64,000 nucleotides of DNA from Alkalinema sp. CACIAM 70d (GCA_002148405.1 MUGG01000179.1:1-64000); one strand, 5' to 3'; counted from the stretch's first letter, positions 42,122 through 49,776 are shown. Notes: generated from the letters alone by a model not told the origin. Program-made: numbers and translations.

Positions 42122-42151
42122 GGAATAACGTTTAGTGAATTGCTGGCTGGA

Positions 42152-42392
42152 TATGGCCATAGCTCATAAATTTAGGACAGTGGTATCAAATTGATTCGTC
42201 TCTACCACAGATCCGATCCCCCTACCCCCCCCTTATTAAGGGGGAAACAGGAGAAAATAGGGGAAAAGTTCCTAGAATTTCTATTTTTTGCTTGATTGAC
42301 TCAAATTCCCCCTTAAAAAGGGGGATTTAGGGGGATCGAGCAACTGCTGCGTGAAGATCAGATTGTCCTAATTGTCTAGGCTACAGTGATAG
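42152..42392. repeat. MITE-like dispersed repeat, copy B
   Basis: About 241 bases. The ends pair as degenerate terminal inverted repeats sharing the TTAGGACA motif (about 19 of 29 positions by eye). The interior shares ATCAAATTGATTC and GGGGGATTTAGGGGGATCGA with copy A at 3573-3767. It carries CCCCCCTTATTAAGGGGG and TTCCCCCTTAAAAAGGGGGA hairpins. No ORF is present. Confidence 0.65.
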
Positions 42393-42414
42393 TTTTAGCT
42401 CGTTATTTGGCTAG

Positions 42415-43014
42415 TTACAATGGGTTAGTTTTTCCGTTGATCCAGGAAATCAAGCGGGCAGCGATAATCCCACCGATGAGACCAAATAAATGTCCCTGCC
42501 AAGAAATACCGATTTGGATGGGTAAGATGCCCCAAATCATGCCGCCAAAGAGCGATAAAACGACCAGTGCGATAAAGATGGAGCCGAGGCTACGCTCGAA
42601 CCAGGCACGCAGGATGAGATAGCCAAAGTAACCGAAAATGACGCCACTGGCTCCAATATGCAGCGTTCCTGGGATGCCAAAGAGCCACGTCCCAATCCCG
42701 CTGGCTAGGGCTGCAATGACCGAAACGGCGATGAATTCCTGCACATCCCGCGCCATAATCAACCAGCCCAACACCAGAAAGGGGATGGTGTTACTGATCA
42801 GGTGCCGGAATCCAGCATGGAGGAAGGGCGCGAAGAAAATACCGGGCAAGCCCGCAGGCGACAGGGGGCGGATACCCAATAACTCTAGGCGGCCTCCCAG
42901 GGACAGATCCACGAATTCGATCGCCCACATCAGTCCAACCAAGCCACCCAAAATCCAAGCATGGGATTTCAGTTCTGCCATGAGTGCTTTGGTTTCTCGT
43001 TCTGCCTGTGACAT
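42415..43014 (-). CDS. Rhomboid family intramembrane serine protease
   Basis: 199 residues with about six membrane helices. The catalytic serine is in GASGVIFGYFG (about residues 122-132). The matching histidine is in SWQGHLFGLIGG (about 173-184). The HAGFRHLISNTIPFLVLG segment supplies the conserved His-Asn region. Rhomboids cut transmembrane helices of other proteins, and the substrate here is unknown. The gene is divergent from the DUF72 gene. Confidence 0.92.
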   Translation of the reverse strand: MSQAERETKALMAELKSHAWILGGLVGLMWAIEFVDLSLGGRLELLGIRPLSPAGLPGIFFAPFLHAGFRHLISNTIPFLVLGWLIMARDVQEFIAVSVIAALASGIGTWLFGIPGTLHIGASGVIFGYFGYLILRAWFERSLGSIFIALVVLSLFGGMIWGILPIQIGISWQGHLFGLIGGIIAARLISWINGKTNPL

Positions 43015-43151
43015 TGCGCTTCGGTTCCAACGATTTCTGCGTCTATGCTAGCCGATCGCGGGTGGGGGATGGCAAGGTGGAGTGATCGGTTCGTGCGCTA
43101 GACTGGCGAGCAGACGATCGGGTTAGTAAAAAAGCAGAGGGCAGGCAAAGG

Positions 43152-44012
43152 ATGAGTTTTTCCTTGGGGTTGGCAATTTGGGGCTATAAGGGGTGGTTGG
43201 GGGAGTTGTTCCCGGCGAAGGCTGCGGCGCGGGATTTTTTGAAGCTGTATAGCCGACGCTTTTCGATCGTGGAGGGGAATACGACGTTTTATTCCATCCC
43301 CGATCGGGACACGGTGAAGCGCTGGGCGGCGGAGACGCCGGAAGGATTTCTATTTTTTCCGAAGTTACCTAAAACGGTGACGCATGAGGGCAATTTGTTG
43401 CCGCATTTGCCGGATGCCTTGCGGTTTTTGGAATTGATGCAGGGATTGGGCGATCGGTTGGGAGCAATGTTTCTACAATTGCCTCCGAGCTATAGTCCGG
43501 CCTATTGCAAAGATTTAGAGTTATTCATTCAAGGCTGGCAGGCGGCGACGGCAGTTCCGTTGGCGGTAGAAGTGCGGCATATGGGTTGGTTTCAGCCAAG
43601 TTGTCGCGATCGGCTGAATGAGTTATTAAGCCATTATCAAGTTGGGCGAGTGTTGTTGGATACTCGAGCAATTTATCGTGCGACGGATAATCCGCAGCAG
43701 TATTCCCAAAATAAAAAGCCGGACGTTCCTTTAGATCCGATCGTGACTGCTCCTTTTAGCTTTGTCCGTTACATTAGCCATCCCATTCTGCAAAATAATC
43801 TAGATTATTTTGCAGAATGGGTTGATATTGTTGCGAATTGGTTAGTGCAGGGAACACAAACCTATTTCTTTGTCCATTGTCCGTTGGAAGATCATTCACC
43901 CCGGAATGCACGGCGGTTTCAGGCGATGTTGGAACAGGCAGGGCTGGAAGTGCCGCCATTACCGTGGAATTTAATGGCTGAGGAGACGCCTTCGCAACTG
44001 AGTTTGTTTTAG
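43152..44012 (+). CDS. DUF72 (YecE-like) protein
   Basis: 286 residues. It is a TIM-barrel family of unknown activity. The opening LGLAIWGYKGWLGELFP, then RRFSIVEGNTTFYSIP, then FLFFPKLPKTVTHEG and the C-terminal YFFVHCPLEDHSPRNARRFQ are typical. A perfect 40-base palindrome sits in the coding sequence at 43782-43821 and encodes part of HPILQNNLDYFAEW. The stop codon region carries three copies of GAGTTTGTTTTA-like sequence (44001-44034). Confidence 0.88.
   Translation: MSFSLGLAIWGYKGWLGELFPAKAAARDFLKLYSRRFSIVEGNTTFYSIPDRDTVKRWAAETPEGFLFFPKLPKTVTHEGNLLPHLPDALRFLELMQGLGDRLGAMFLQLPPSYSPAYCKDLELFIQGWQAATAVPLAVEVRHMGWFQPSCRDRLNELLSHYQVGRVLLDTRAIYRATDNPQQYSQNKKPDVPLDPIVTAPFSFVRYISHPILQNNLDYFAEWVDIVANWLVQGTQTYFFVHCPLEDHSPRNARRFQAMLEQAGLEVPPLPWNLMAEETPSQLSLF
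43782..43821. repeat. Perfect 40-base palindrome inside the DUF72 gene
   Basis: The arms start CCCATTCTGC and end GCAGAATGGG, with the centre between 43801 and 43802 (ATCT|AGAT). All 20 base pairs match and there is no loop. Because it is symmetric, both strands encode the peptide ILQNNLDYFAEW. Confidence 0.97.
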
Positions 44013-44105
44013 AGTTTGTTTTAGAGTTTGTTTGAGGGGCGGTACCGAATTTTTGCATTGTTCTATACTGGGAGTATCACATCTCACTTCGGGAGTTGGT
44101 TTGCC

Positions 44106-44849
44106 ATGCTTACGTCCAACTACAGATCCCCGTTGCCTTCGACCGAAGAGTTACCCTGCTCAGATGATACCCCTGTGGATAACGAAGATCAGAATTTATT
44201 GCCGAATTTGCTTCTATTTCTACTAACGAATCTTTGGGCCAGTCGTATGGACTGGTTTTTTGGGGTAGATATGGCGATCTATCACACGACTGGGGTTAGC
44301 CCTAAAGTTCCGACCGTGCCGGATGGTTTTTTGAGTTTGGGTGTGGAACGGAAGAAGGGTGGTAAATCACGCCGTAGCTATGCGACCTGGGAAGAGAATG
44401 ATGTGGTGCCTAGCTTTGTGTTGGAGATGGTGTCGCATCGTCCGGGGGGAGAATATGACGAAAAGCGAGAGATTTATGCAAACTTGGGTGTGTTGTATTA
44501 CCTGATCTACAATCCTGAGTTTTGGCAGCGGGATGGGCATCAACCCTTTGAGATTTACAAATTAATTGATGGGGCCTATCACCTGCAAATGGGTGAACCC
44601 TATTGGATGCCGGAAGTGGGTTTAGGAATTGGCCGATCGCGGCAGATGATTGGCGGAATTGAGCAGGAGATTTTGACTTGGTATGATATCCAGGGGCATG
44701 CAGAAGTGACACCTGAGATGATTGCTAATGAATTACGATCGCAGTTACAAGCTGAACGTCAGGAGAAAGCAGCCGCCCAACGCAAGTTAGAGCAGCTTAC
44801 GGCTTATCTACGATCGCAAGGACTTGATCCCGATTCATTGATGGAGTAA
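44106..44849 (+). CDS. Uma2 family (DUF820) endonuclease-like protein
   Basis: 247 residues from the ATG at 44106, with GGGAG about 9 bases upstream; a TTG at 44028 would add 26 unsupported residues. The Uma2 core is present as VPDGFLSLG (about residues 73-81) and VPSFVLEMVSHRPGGEYDEK (about 102-121). The C-terminal coiled coil ends AYLRSQGLDPDSLME. It belongs to the Uma2 subgroup with an insertion between the two motifs (RKKGGKSRRSYATWEEND). It is a distant paralogue of the 7396-8118 gene. Confidence 0.82.
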   Translation: MLTSNYRSPLPSTEELPCSDDTPVDNEDQNLLPNLLLFLLTNLWASRMDWFFGVDMAIYHTTGVSPKVPTVPDGFLSLGVERKKGGKSRRSYATWEENDVVPSFVLEMVSHRPGGEYDEKREIYANLGVLYYLIYNPEFWQRDGHQPFEIYKLIDGAYHLQMGEPYWMPEVGLGIGRSRQMIGGIEQEILTWYDIQGHAEVTPEMIANELRSQLQAERQEKAAAQRKLEQLTAYLRSQGLDPDSLME

Positions 44850-44911
44850 AAACAATTGTGCTTTCGCTATTGTTGTTAAAGTGAAGATTCAAGTGTTGTT
44901 AGGGTTGATGG

Positions 44912-46078
44912 TCAAGGTGATTTAAGTTCAAATCGGATTCCGGTAATCCATAACCGTTCTCCATCGTGACTCCATTCTACGATCGCGGGTTTGCTGGGAA
45001 ATTTGGTGGAGGCTTGATGGAATACCTGGAGGGCGCGATCGCTGAGGCTAGCGACTTCTTGCAAGAGCTTGGGGGGAATGTCCTCGACGATCGAAGGGCT
45101 TGTCCAAGTGGTTGCGTCTTCGGAAGCAAGGGGCTGGAGTTGGTGGGTTGTGGGGGCTGCACCTTCGGAATAGACGGTGACTTCTAGGGTGGAGGTATCT
45201 GGGGCGATCGCGCGGGCAGTACCATAGAAAACTGGCCAGTGTTTGGGTTGAACGACGAGGGCGACGGTACTGTTGCGTTGGGCTTCGAAACATTGCACGA
45301 TCGCGTCCCAAAAGGCATTGATGCTAGTAATTTCGAGGTTGTAATCTAAGTTGGGTTGCTCAACGGCGGAAACCCGGATGATAACGGGTTCTCGGCGGGA
45401 AGGTTGTAGCAGTTGGAATAGCGGGTCGGGGTCATCGCCGGGATACAGCACCCAACCGGAGACGATCGGGAAGTTAGCCCGTTTGAGGGAGGCGAGGGCG
45501 GTGGCTAGGTGTCCGGCTTTTTGGAGTTTGAGGGCATCGTCTAAGGTGGCGATCGTACCTGCGGGACGAAAGGCGCGATATTCAGTCTTTTTAGCGGTTC
45601 TGGTCGCGGTTTCGGTACGCTTTTGATCGCCCCAACTGACCACACCTGCCATCACGATCGTCATCACGATGAGGGCAGAGTTGCGCGGTTGAAAGGCGGC
45701 GTTCATTACAACCATTAATGCTAAGGCCACCCATCGGCTTTGTTGGGGAGAACGAAATAGAGTTGTACCGATGAAAGTTAAGGGAATCACAAAAGCAGCG
45801 GAGATCGGGTGGTGCAGCCCAAATCCAGCTAAGAGTGTAGTGAGTTCCGTGGGAAGCTGACGACCGTACCGACCAAAGGCGTAGGCGGCTAGGGCGATCA
45901 TGTCCCATTCGGGGTTGGCGGGAAAGAAGGCTTTGGAAAGACCCACGATCGCCAATCCTTTTATAATTTTAAGTAGAATTTTAAACCCATCTTGCAATTG
46001 GTTACAGTCCGGCAGGAAGGCCAGCAAGGGACACACAATAAAAATTAAGGTGGCTCCGAGGACTTGCAGTAGGGTCAT
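44912..46078 (-). CDS. PlsY-like membrane domain fused to a PPDK/PEP-synthase N-terminal-like domain
   Basis: 388 residues. The first about 150 residues contain four or five hydrophobic segments that loosely resemble the C-terminal half of PlsY acyltransferases, but the GSGN acyl-phosphate motif is missing. A soluble region follows (about 175-388): LQKAGHLATALASLKRANF then PIVSGWVL, then PVIIRVSA, TVALVVQ, and at the end PAIVEWSHDGERLWITGIR. These track, in order, the ATP-grasp-type PEP/pyruvate-binding domain (GxKAxNLAxL, PGFV, VAVRSSA, PxDIEWAxDG). Key catalytic positions look degenerate. I am confident in the order of blocks but not in any activity. Confidence 0.6.
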   Translation of the reverse strand: MTLLQVLGATLIFIVCPLLAFLPDCNQLQDGFKILLKIIKGLAIVGLSKAFFPANPEWDMIALAAYAFGRYGRQLPTELTTLLAGFGLHHPISAAFVIPLTFIGTTLFRSPQQSRWVALALMVVMNAAFQPRNSALIVMTIVMAGVVSWGDQKRTETATRTAKKTEYRAFRPAGTIATLDDALKLQKAGHLATALASLKRANFPIVSGWVLYPGDDPDPLFQLLQPSRREPVIIRVSAVEQPNLDYNLEITSINAFWDAIVQCFEAQRNSTVALVVQPKHWPVFYGTARAIAPDTSTLEVTVYSEGAAPTTHQLQPLASEDATTWTSPSIVEDIPPKLLQEVASLSDRALQVFHQASTKFPSKPAIVEWSHDGERLWITGIRFELKSP

Positions 46079-46196
46079 GGTTCCGTGATTTCTATCAGGC
46101 GGGATGGGAAACGGGTTTGATAGGGTTAGTTGGGATGGGGTTCCTGGAAGGAAATTGGTTAGATCAAGTTAGCTAGAGTGATTGGGAGAAACTACG

Positions 46197-46694
46197 ATGG
46201 GGGCATTGAAATTACCAACGATTGGCTCGATTCTCGCACTTTTATTTCCGCCTGTCACACCTAAGAAGAAGTTGGATGGATTTGATAGAGCGGCCTATGG
46301 AACGCTGTTAGGCATTGCGGCTTGGGGCATTGTGGGGCATCCCGATTTTACCAAGCTCAATCTGGAGTTACCGAAGTTTACTTTCTCGGTGCCACCCTAT
46401 GGGGAATCTGCGAAGAATGCAACCAGCCCAGCAACGAATACGGCTCCTTCTGCTACACCGATCGTGTCGCAATCAACACCGAGACAGGGAGTGTTGGTGC
46501 TGTGTCCCCAGCCGATTCGGGTGGTGAATATTCGCCAGAGTGCGGGTTTGACGCGGGTGTTGGGGACGGTTCCCTGTGGACAACGGTTGAATGTGACGGC
46601 AGGGCAGCGGTGGTTGGCCAATGGGGAGGTGTGGGTGCCTGTGGCCTACGGGGGAACGCGGGGTTGGGTGGCAAGGCGCTTTTTGCAGCTTTAG
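46197..46694 (+). CDS. SH3-domain protein with one N-terminal hydrophobic segment
   Basis: 165 residues from the ATG at 46197, preceded by GGGAGA seven bases upstream. A hydrophobic stretch (AAYGTLLGIAAWGIVG, about residues 32-47) may be a membrane anchor. A Ser/Thr/Pro linker follows (about 70-98). A bacterial SH3 (SH3b) domain closes the protein: RVVNIRQSAGLTRVLGTVPC, GQRLNVTAGQRWLANGEVW and TRGWVARRFLQL. SH3b domains often bind cell-wall peptides, and that is an inference here. Confidence 0.75.
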   Translation: MGALKLPTIGSILALLFPPVTPKKKLDGFDRAAYGTLLGIAAWGIVGHPDFTKLNLELPKFTFSVPPYGESAKNATSPATNTAPSATPIVSQSTPRQGVLVLCPQPIRVVNIRQSAGLTRVLGTVPCGQRLNVTAGQRWLANGEVWVPVAYGGTRGWVARRFLQL

Positions 46695-46713
46695 AACCTA
46701 AAGATGTCTCTTC

Positions 46714-46746
46714 AAAAACCGGGATTTTCTAAAAATCCCGGTTTTT
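46714..46746. terminator. Bidirectional terminator at the end of cassette copy 2
   Basis: AAAAACCGGGATTTT pairs with AAAATCCCGGTTTTT in a 15-bp stem with a three-base loop. Runs of A and T on either side let it stop transcripts from both the SH3 gene and the small minus-strand gene. A near-identical copy is at 49777-49807. Confidence 0.8.
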
Positions 46747-46788
46747 AGACAACCCTTGGGACAACCGATCGATCGCCCTGACTTGCCC

Positions 46789-47016
46789 CTACTCCAACGC
46801 CCGATCGCGTTCCATCATGCTGATGTATTTCCAATCAGAACCGAGGACGGGAATGGGAGGACTCCAACGAATGCGCTCGCAAAACCGCACCACTTGCAGT
46901 TGATTAATTGTGGCTTGAATTTCTTCGCGGGTACCGAGCAGGTAGATTTGGAAGGGTCTGCGGGAATCGTCGATCGAAGTTTCTGGGCGATCGCTGCCGC
47001 CGAAGCCAGTAAACAT
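46789..47016 (-). CDS. Small protein of the leader-RNA cassette, copy 2
   Basis: 75 residues from the ATG at 47016, which follows GGAG by 8 bases. I do not know the function. The conserved part is IYLLGTREEIQATINQLQV, then RIRWSPPIPV, then SDWKYISMMERDRALE. The paralogue at 49837-50079 keeps the same blocks. The protein is soluble, with an alternating strand/helix/strand look and a variable first 30 residues. Related small proteins occur widely in cyanobacteria as far as I recall, always as hypothetical. An earlier in-frame ATG (47055) lies inside the leader hairpin and is rejected. Its ribosome site is covered by a hairpin. Confidence 0.75.
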   Translation of the reverse strand: MFTGFGGSDRPETSIDDSRRPFQIYLLGTREEIQATINQLQVVRFCERIRWSPPIPVLGSDWKYISMMERDRALE

Positions 47017-47202
47017 GGGATTTCTCCTGATTGTAGGGACGGGAAGAAACCCCAAAAATTAAAGCCACCCTTTTGCGCAGGACAAGTAGGGTGGCCCGAT
47101 CGAATGTTACAATCCGTGTCAGACCGCCTTGCTGCCTAGATCAGCTTGGGGGTTTAGCTACCCTTGGTTGCTCGTAACAACGTTGGGTAGCGCCTTAATT
47201 TT
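47017..47202 (-). promoter_or_regulatory. Structured leader RNA, copy 2, with ribosome-site hairpin
   Basis: Minus-strand order: the closing-stem 5' arm (47195-47202), helix GCTACCC/GGGTAGC (47157-47163 with 47185-47191), a CCCCC run, a small GCTG/CAGC hairpin, and the conserved core around GGATTGTAACAT. Helix GCCACCC/GGGTGGC (47064-47070 with 47089-47095) and the closing-stem 3' arm (47055-47062) follow. A further hairpin of GGGGUUUCUUCC with GGAGAAAUCCC (47042-47053 with 47017-47027) contains the Shine-Dalgarno GGAG and ends at the AUG. Pairing is seen by eye, and regulation by a ligand is inferred. I could not match it to a riboswitch class I know. Confidence 0.75.
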
Positions 47203-47262
47203 CGGGAGCTTAAGCTGATCAATCGGGCAGTTCAACACGGTTGTACTCAGCTATGAGAAACA

Positions 47263-47291
47263 AGCCTACGGACAAACGAAGGTTCTGTCAA
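47263..47291 (-). promoter_or_regulatory. Promoter of leader RNA copy 2
   Basis: On the minus strand TTGACA (47286-47291) is 17 bases from TAGGCT (47263-47268). The predicted start is near 47256, giving a leader of about 240 bases. The flanking ACGGTTGACAG is identical in copy 3. Confidence 0.6.
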
Positions 47292-47426
47292 CCGTATTTC
47301 AAAATTTTGCAATCCTGTAATATTTGGCAACGTGGCATTTGGCAGCAGGAATGATCCAGCCCTGTTTAGGCCAGCGTCTAATTTTCCAGGCAGGGTTTTC
47401 TGGCCCGTTATCAAAGTCTCAAGTTT

Positions 47427-47500
47427 TCATGCTTCATGCTTGGCAAAGTATTCCAATAATTCCCGATGGATAAACCGATATGGCACCTGTAGTAATCCTA
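47427..47500 (-). pseudogene. Possible 3' remnant of a STAND/NACHT NTPase gene
   Basis: The minus strand encodes LGLLQVPYRFIHRELLEYFA and KHEA then stop; an in-frame TAA lies just before. The (Y)RFIHRELLEYFA pattern matches the C-terminal winged-helix end of cyanobacterial NACHT/STAND NTPases as I remember them. The fragment is only 24 codons. The rest of 47292-47791 shows no credible gene. Confidence 0.35.
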
Positions 47501-47791
47501 ATTAATCATATTTAGTATTTTTAAATGTAACTTTTCAGCGTTTCTGCTTCTGTCTGTTACTTCCCAAAAATCCTGTTAAATATCTTTTTGCTCCACTTCG
47601 ATCAACAGTCCTGCAATTGTCTTTCAGCGCAAAGCACGTCTCGAAGTCTCAGGCATTCGTCGTGGCTCGGAAAGCATCCTGAGATCTCGGGTTAAAATGA
47701 AATTAGAGCAAATGATTCCCTCAAGTCCGATCGCTCCTGGATACGTTTGTGTCGTCGAATTCAGTACTCCCCGCAGTAGGATTGTCATCTC

Positions 47792-48136
47792 ATGAATGAA
47801 CTCGATCGCCTCCACCAAGAAGCCATGGAACTCGTCGATCAAGCCATTCTCTGTCGTCGTCAAGGTAAACCCGAAGCAGCGATCGAATAGATAAACGCAG
47901 CCTTTATGAAAGAAAAAGCCGCCGCCGATCTGAGTGCGCCAGATCTGGTGCTAGAACCCAGCCGTTCTGTCCTCCATCGCAGTGCCGCTAGCCTCGCCGT
48001 AGAATGTTGTGAATTTCGAGCCGCTGAACAACTCATTGGTCGCGCCCTTTCCGGCAATCCTCCAACTGATATTGCAGAAGAATTGCGTGATCTATTAATT
48101 CATGAAGTCTACCCCCAACGTCAACTTCTGGTGTAG
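47792..48136 (+). pseudogene. Small TPR-like gene interrupted by an in-frame TAG
   Basis: An ATG at 47792 opens MNELDRLHQEAMELVDQAIL and CRRQGKPEAAIE, then TAG at 47888-47890. The same frame continues INAAFMKEKAAADLSAPDLV and then EPSRSVLHRSAASLAVE to a stop at 48136. Both halves look like one helical-hairpin protein of about 114 codons, a known type among cyanobacterial hypothetical proteins. The downstream half could restart at ATG 47906 (76 residues). Only one base change separates it from an intact gene. Confidence 0.65.
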
Positions 48137-48288
48137 CAAAAATTAATTACAGCATTGCAATCATTATTCCTCTACCCATCGATCGAGCATTGTCAGTCCC
48201 ATTCCTAGAACCAATTGGAGTATAGAGGAACGATCGGACGATCGAATCAATCTGTAGAATAGAAAAAGGAATTAAGTGGAGGCCAATG

Positions 48289-48483
48289 ATGTCATCCAAA
48301 GAAACCATTTTTCGAGAAATTGAACAGATGCCAGAAGTTTTATTAGACGACATTCTAAACTTTTTGCAATCTTTAAAAGCCCAATATCTCCAAACAGCCC
48401 CAGAAACTTGTCTCTTAAGTGAATCAGCATTGGCAAAAGATTGGCTGACGCCCGAGGAAGACGAAGCATGGCAAGATTTGTAA
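48289..48483 (+). CDS. DUF2281-type antitoxin
   Basis: 64 residues. GGAGG (48278-48282) fits the ATG at 48289 better than the one at 48286. The sequence ETIFREIEQMPEVLLDDILN then FLQSL is the DNA-binding-type N-terminus of DUF2281 antitoxins, and the tail DWLTPEEDEAWQDL is typical. These antitoxins usually pair with a PIN or MazF/PemK toxin whose start overlaps the antitoxin end. Here the overlapping partner (48468) is truncated. The antitoxin itself looks intact. Confidence 0.75.
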   Translation: MSSKETIFREIEQMPEVLLDDILNFLQSLKAQYLQTAPETCLLSESALAKDWLTPEEDEAWQDL

Positions 48484-48533
48484 AAGGCGATGTCGTTTCG
48501 CTCCCGGTTACGTTTGACTCGTCGAACTCATAA
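48468..48533 (+). pseudogene. Truncated MazF/PemK-type toxin
   Basis: An ATG overlapping the antitoxin end reads MARFVKGDVVSLPVTFDSSN then stop after 21 codons. The first 12 residues match the opening strand of MazF/PemK ribonuclease toxins (MARFVKGDVVxxPF), which are normally about 110 residues long. The 3' part is replaced by a sequence also found at 47735-47790. The protein should be inactive. Confidence 0.6.
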
Positions 48534-48577
48534 CTCCCCACAGCAGGACTCCCCACAATCGAATTGTCATCCCATGA

Positions 48578-48612
48578 AAGCATCTTCAATCTGGGATGCT
48601 TAGGTTTTTTCC
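48578..48612 (+). terminator. Terminator after the toxin remnant
   Basis: AAGCATC and GATGCTT form a 7-bp stem with a 10-base loop. It is followed by AGGTTTTTT. It lies before gcvT. Confidence 0.65.
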
Positions 48613-48670
48613 TGTCCGATCGAGCCAGCGATCGCGGGATAATAGAAGCTGTTGAGTTCTCCAAACGCCA

Positions 48671-49764
48671 GTGACTGATACCCTGCAACGCACCCCTCTG
48701 TTTGACCTAATGGGCAACGCCCGCACGATCGGCTTCTCCGGCTGGGAAATGCCCGTTCAGTTCAGTAGCATCACCCAGGAACACCAAGCAGTGCGAACGG
48801 CTATGGGTATGTTTGATATTTCCCATATGGGTGCTTTTGCGCTGAAGGGGAATGTGCTGGAACAAATTCAAACCTTGGTGCCTTCGGATCTGAGTCGGTT
48901 GCAACCGGGACAGGCACAGTACACCGTATTGTTGAATCCCCAAGGCGGCATCATTGATGATTTAATTTTTATTACCAAGGCGGAACGGGCAATGAACAGT
49001 CTTGGATCACGATCGTCAATGCTGCGACGATGCAAAAAGATTGGGATTGGATGCAGGCAAATCTTGATCTGAATCAATTGCAATTGGAAAATCGATCGCA
49101 AGATAAAACGCTAATTGCTGTGCAAGGGCCACAGGCCGTTGGTCAACTGCAAGCGCTAGTGCAAGGTTCGATCGAATCCCTAAAAGCTTTTGAACATACG
49201 GAAGCCAGCTTTAACGATCAACCCATTTTCGTGGCACGCACGGGCTATACCGGAGAAGATGGCTTTGAGGTTATGAGTGCGCCGGAGGTGGGACGAGCCC
49301 TATGGCAGGCGTTGTTGGCGGCAGGGGTGACGCCCTGCGGATTGGGGGCGCGGGATACCCTGCGGCTGGAAGCAGCGATGTGCCTGTATGGACAGGATAT
49401 TAATGATGAGACGACGCCGTTGGAAGCAGGGTTGGGTTGGCTGGTGCATTTGGATCGCAAGGGGGAATTTATTGGCCGATCGGTGTTAGAGCAACAAAAG
49501 GCGGAAGGTGTGAAAAAGCGGCTGATGGCGTTGCAGTTGGAAGGCCGCAATATTGCTCGCCATGACTATCCCATTCTCAATGCGGGGGAAACGGTGGGGA
49601 TGGTGACCAGTGGCACATTGTCGCCCACCTTGGGCTATCCGGTGGCCTTGGGCTATGTGCCGACGGAACTTGCCACGATCGGCAATACGGTAGAGGTCAG
49701 TATTCGCGGGAAGGCTTATCCTGCCACGATCGTCAAAAAGCCTTTCTACAAGGCCAGCAAGTAA
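48671..49764 (+). pseudogene. gcvT: Aminomethyltransferase (glycine cleavage T protein), one-base frameshift
   Basis: Frame one (GTG start, MTDTLQRTPLFDLMGNARTI) runs to residue about 100 (GGIIDDLIF). The next expected residues appear one base out of frame: YYQGGTGNEQSWITIVNAAT then MQKDWDWM. The break is in a run of five T at 48966-48970 where six would keep the frame. The locus is 1094 bases, and one extra base gives 364 residues, the normal length. Downstream blocks are intact (VARTGYTGEDGFEV, GLGARDTLRLEAAMCLYG). GcvT transfers the aminomethyl carbon to tetrahydrofolate in photorespiratory glycine decarboxylation, so loss would be surprising. Confidence 0.85.
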
Positions 49765-49776
49765 GCCCCTGCTTCG

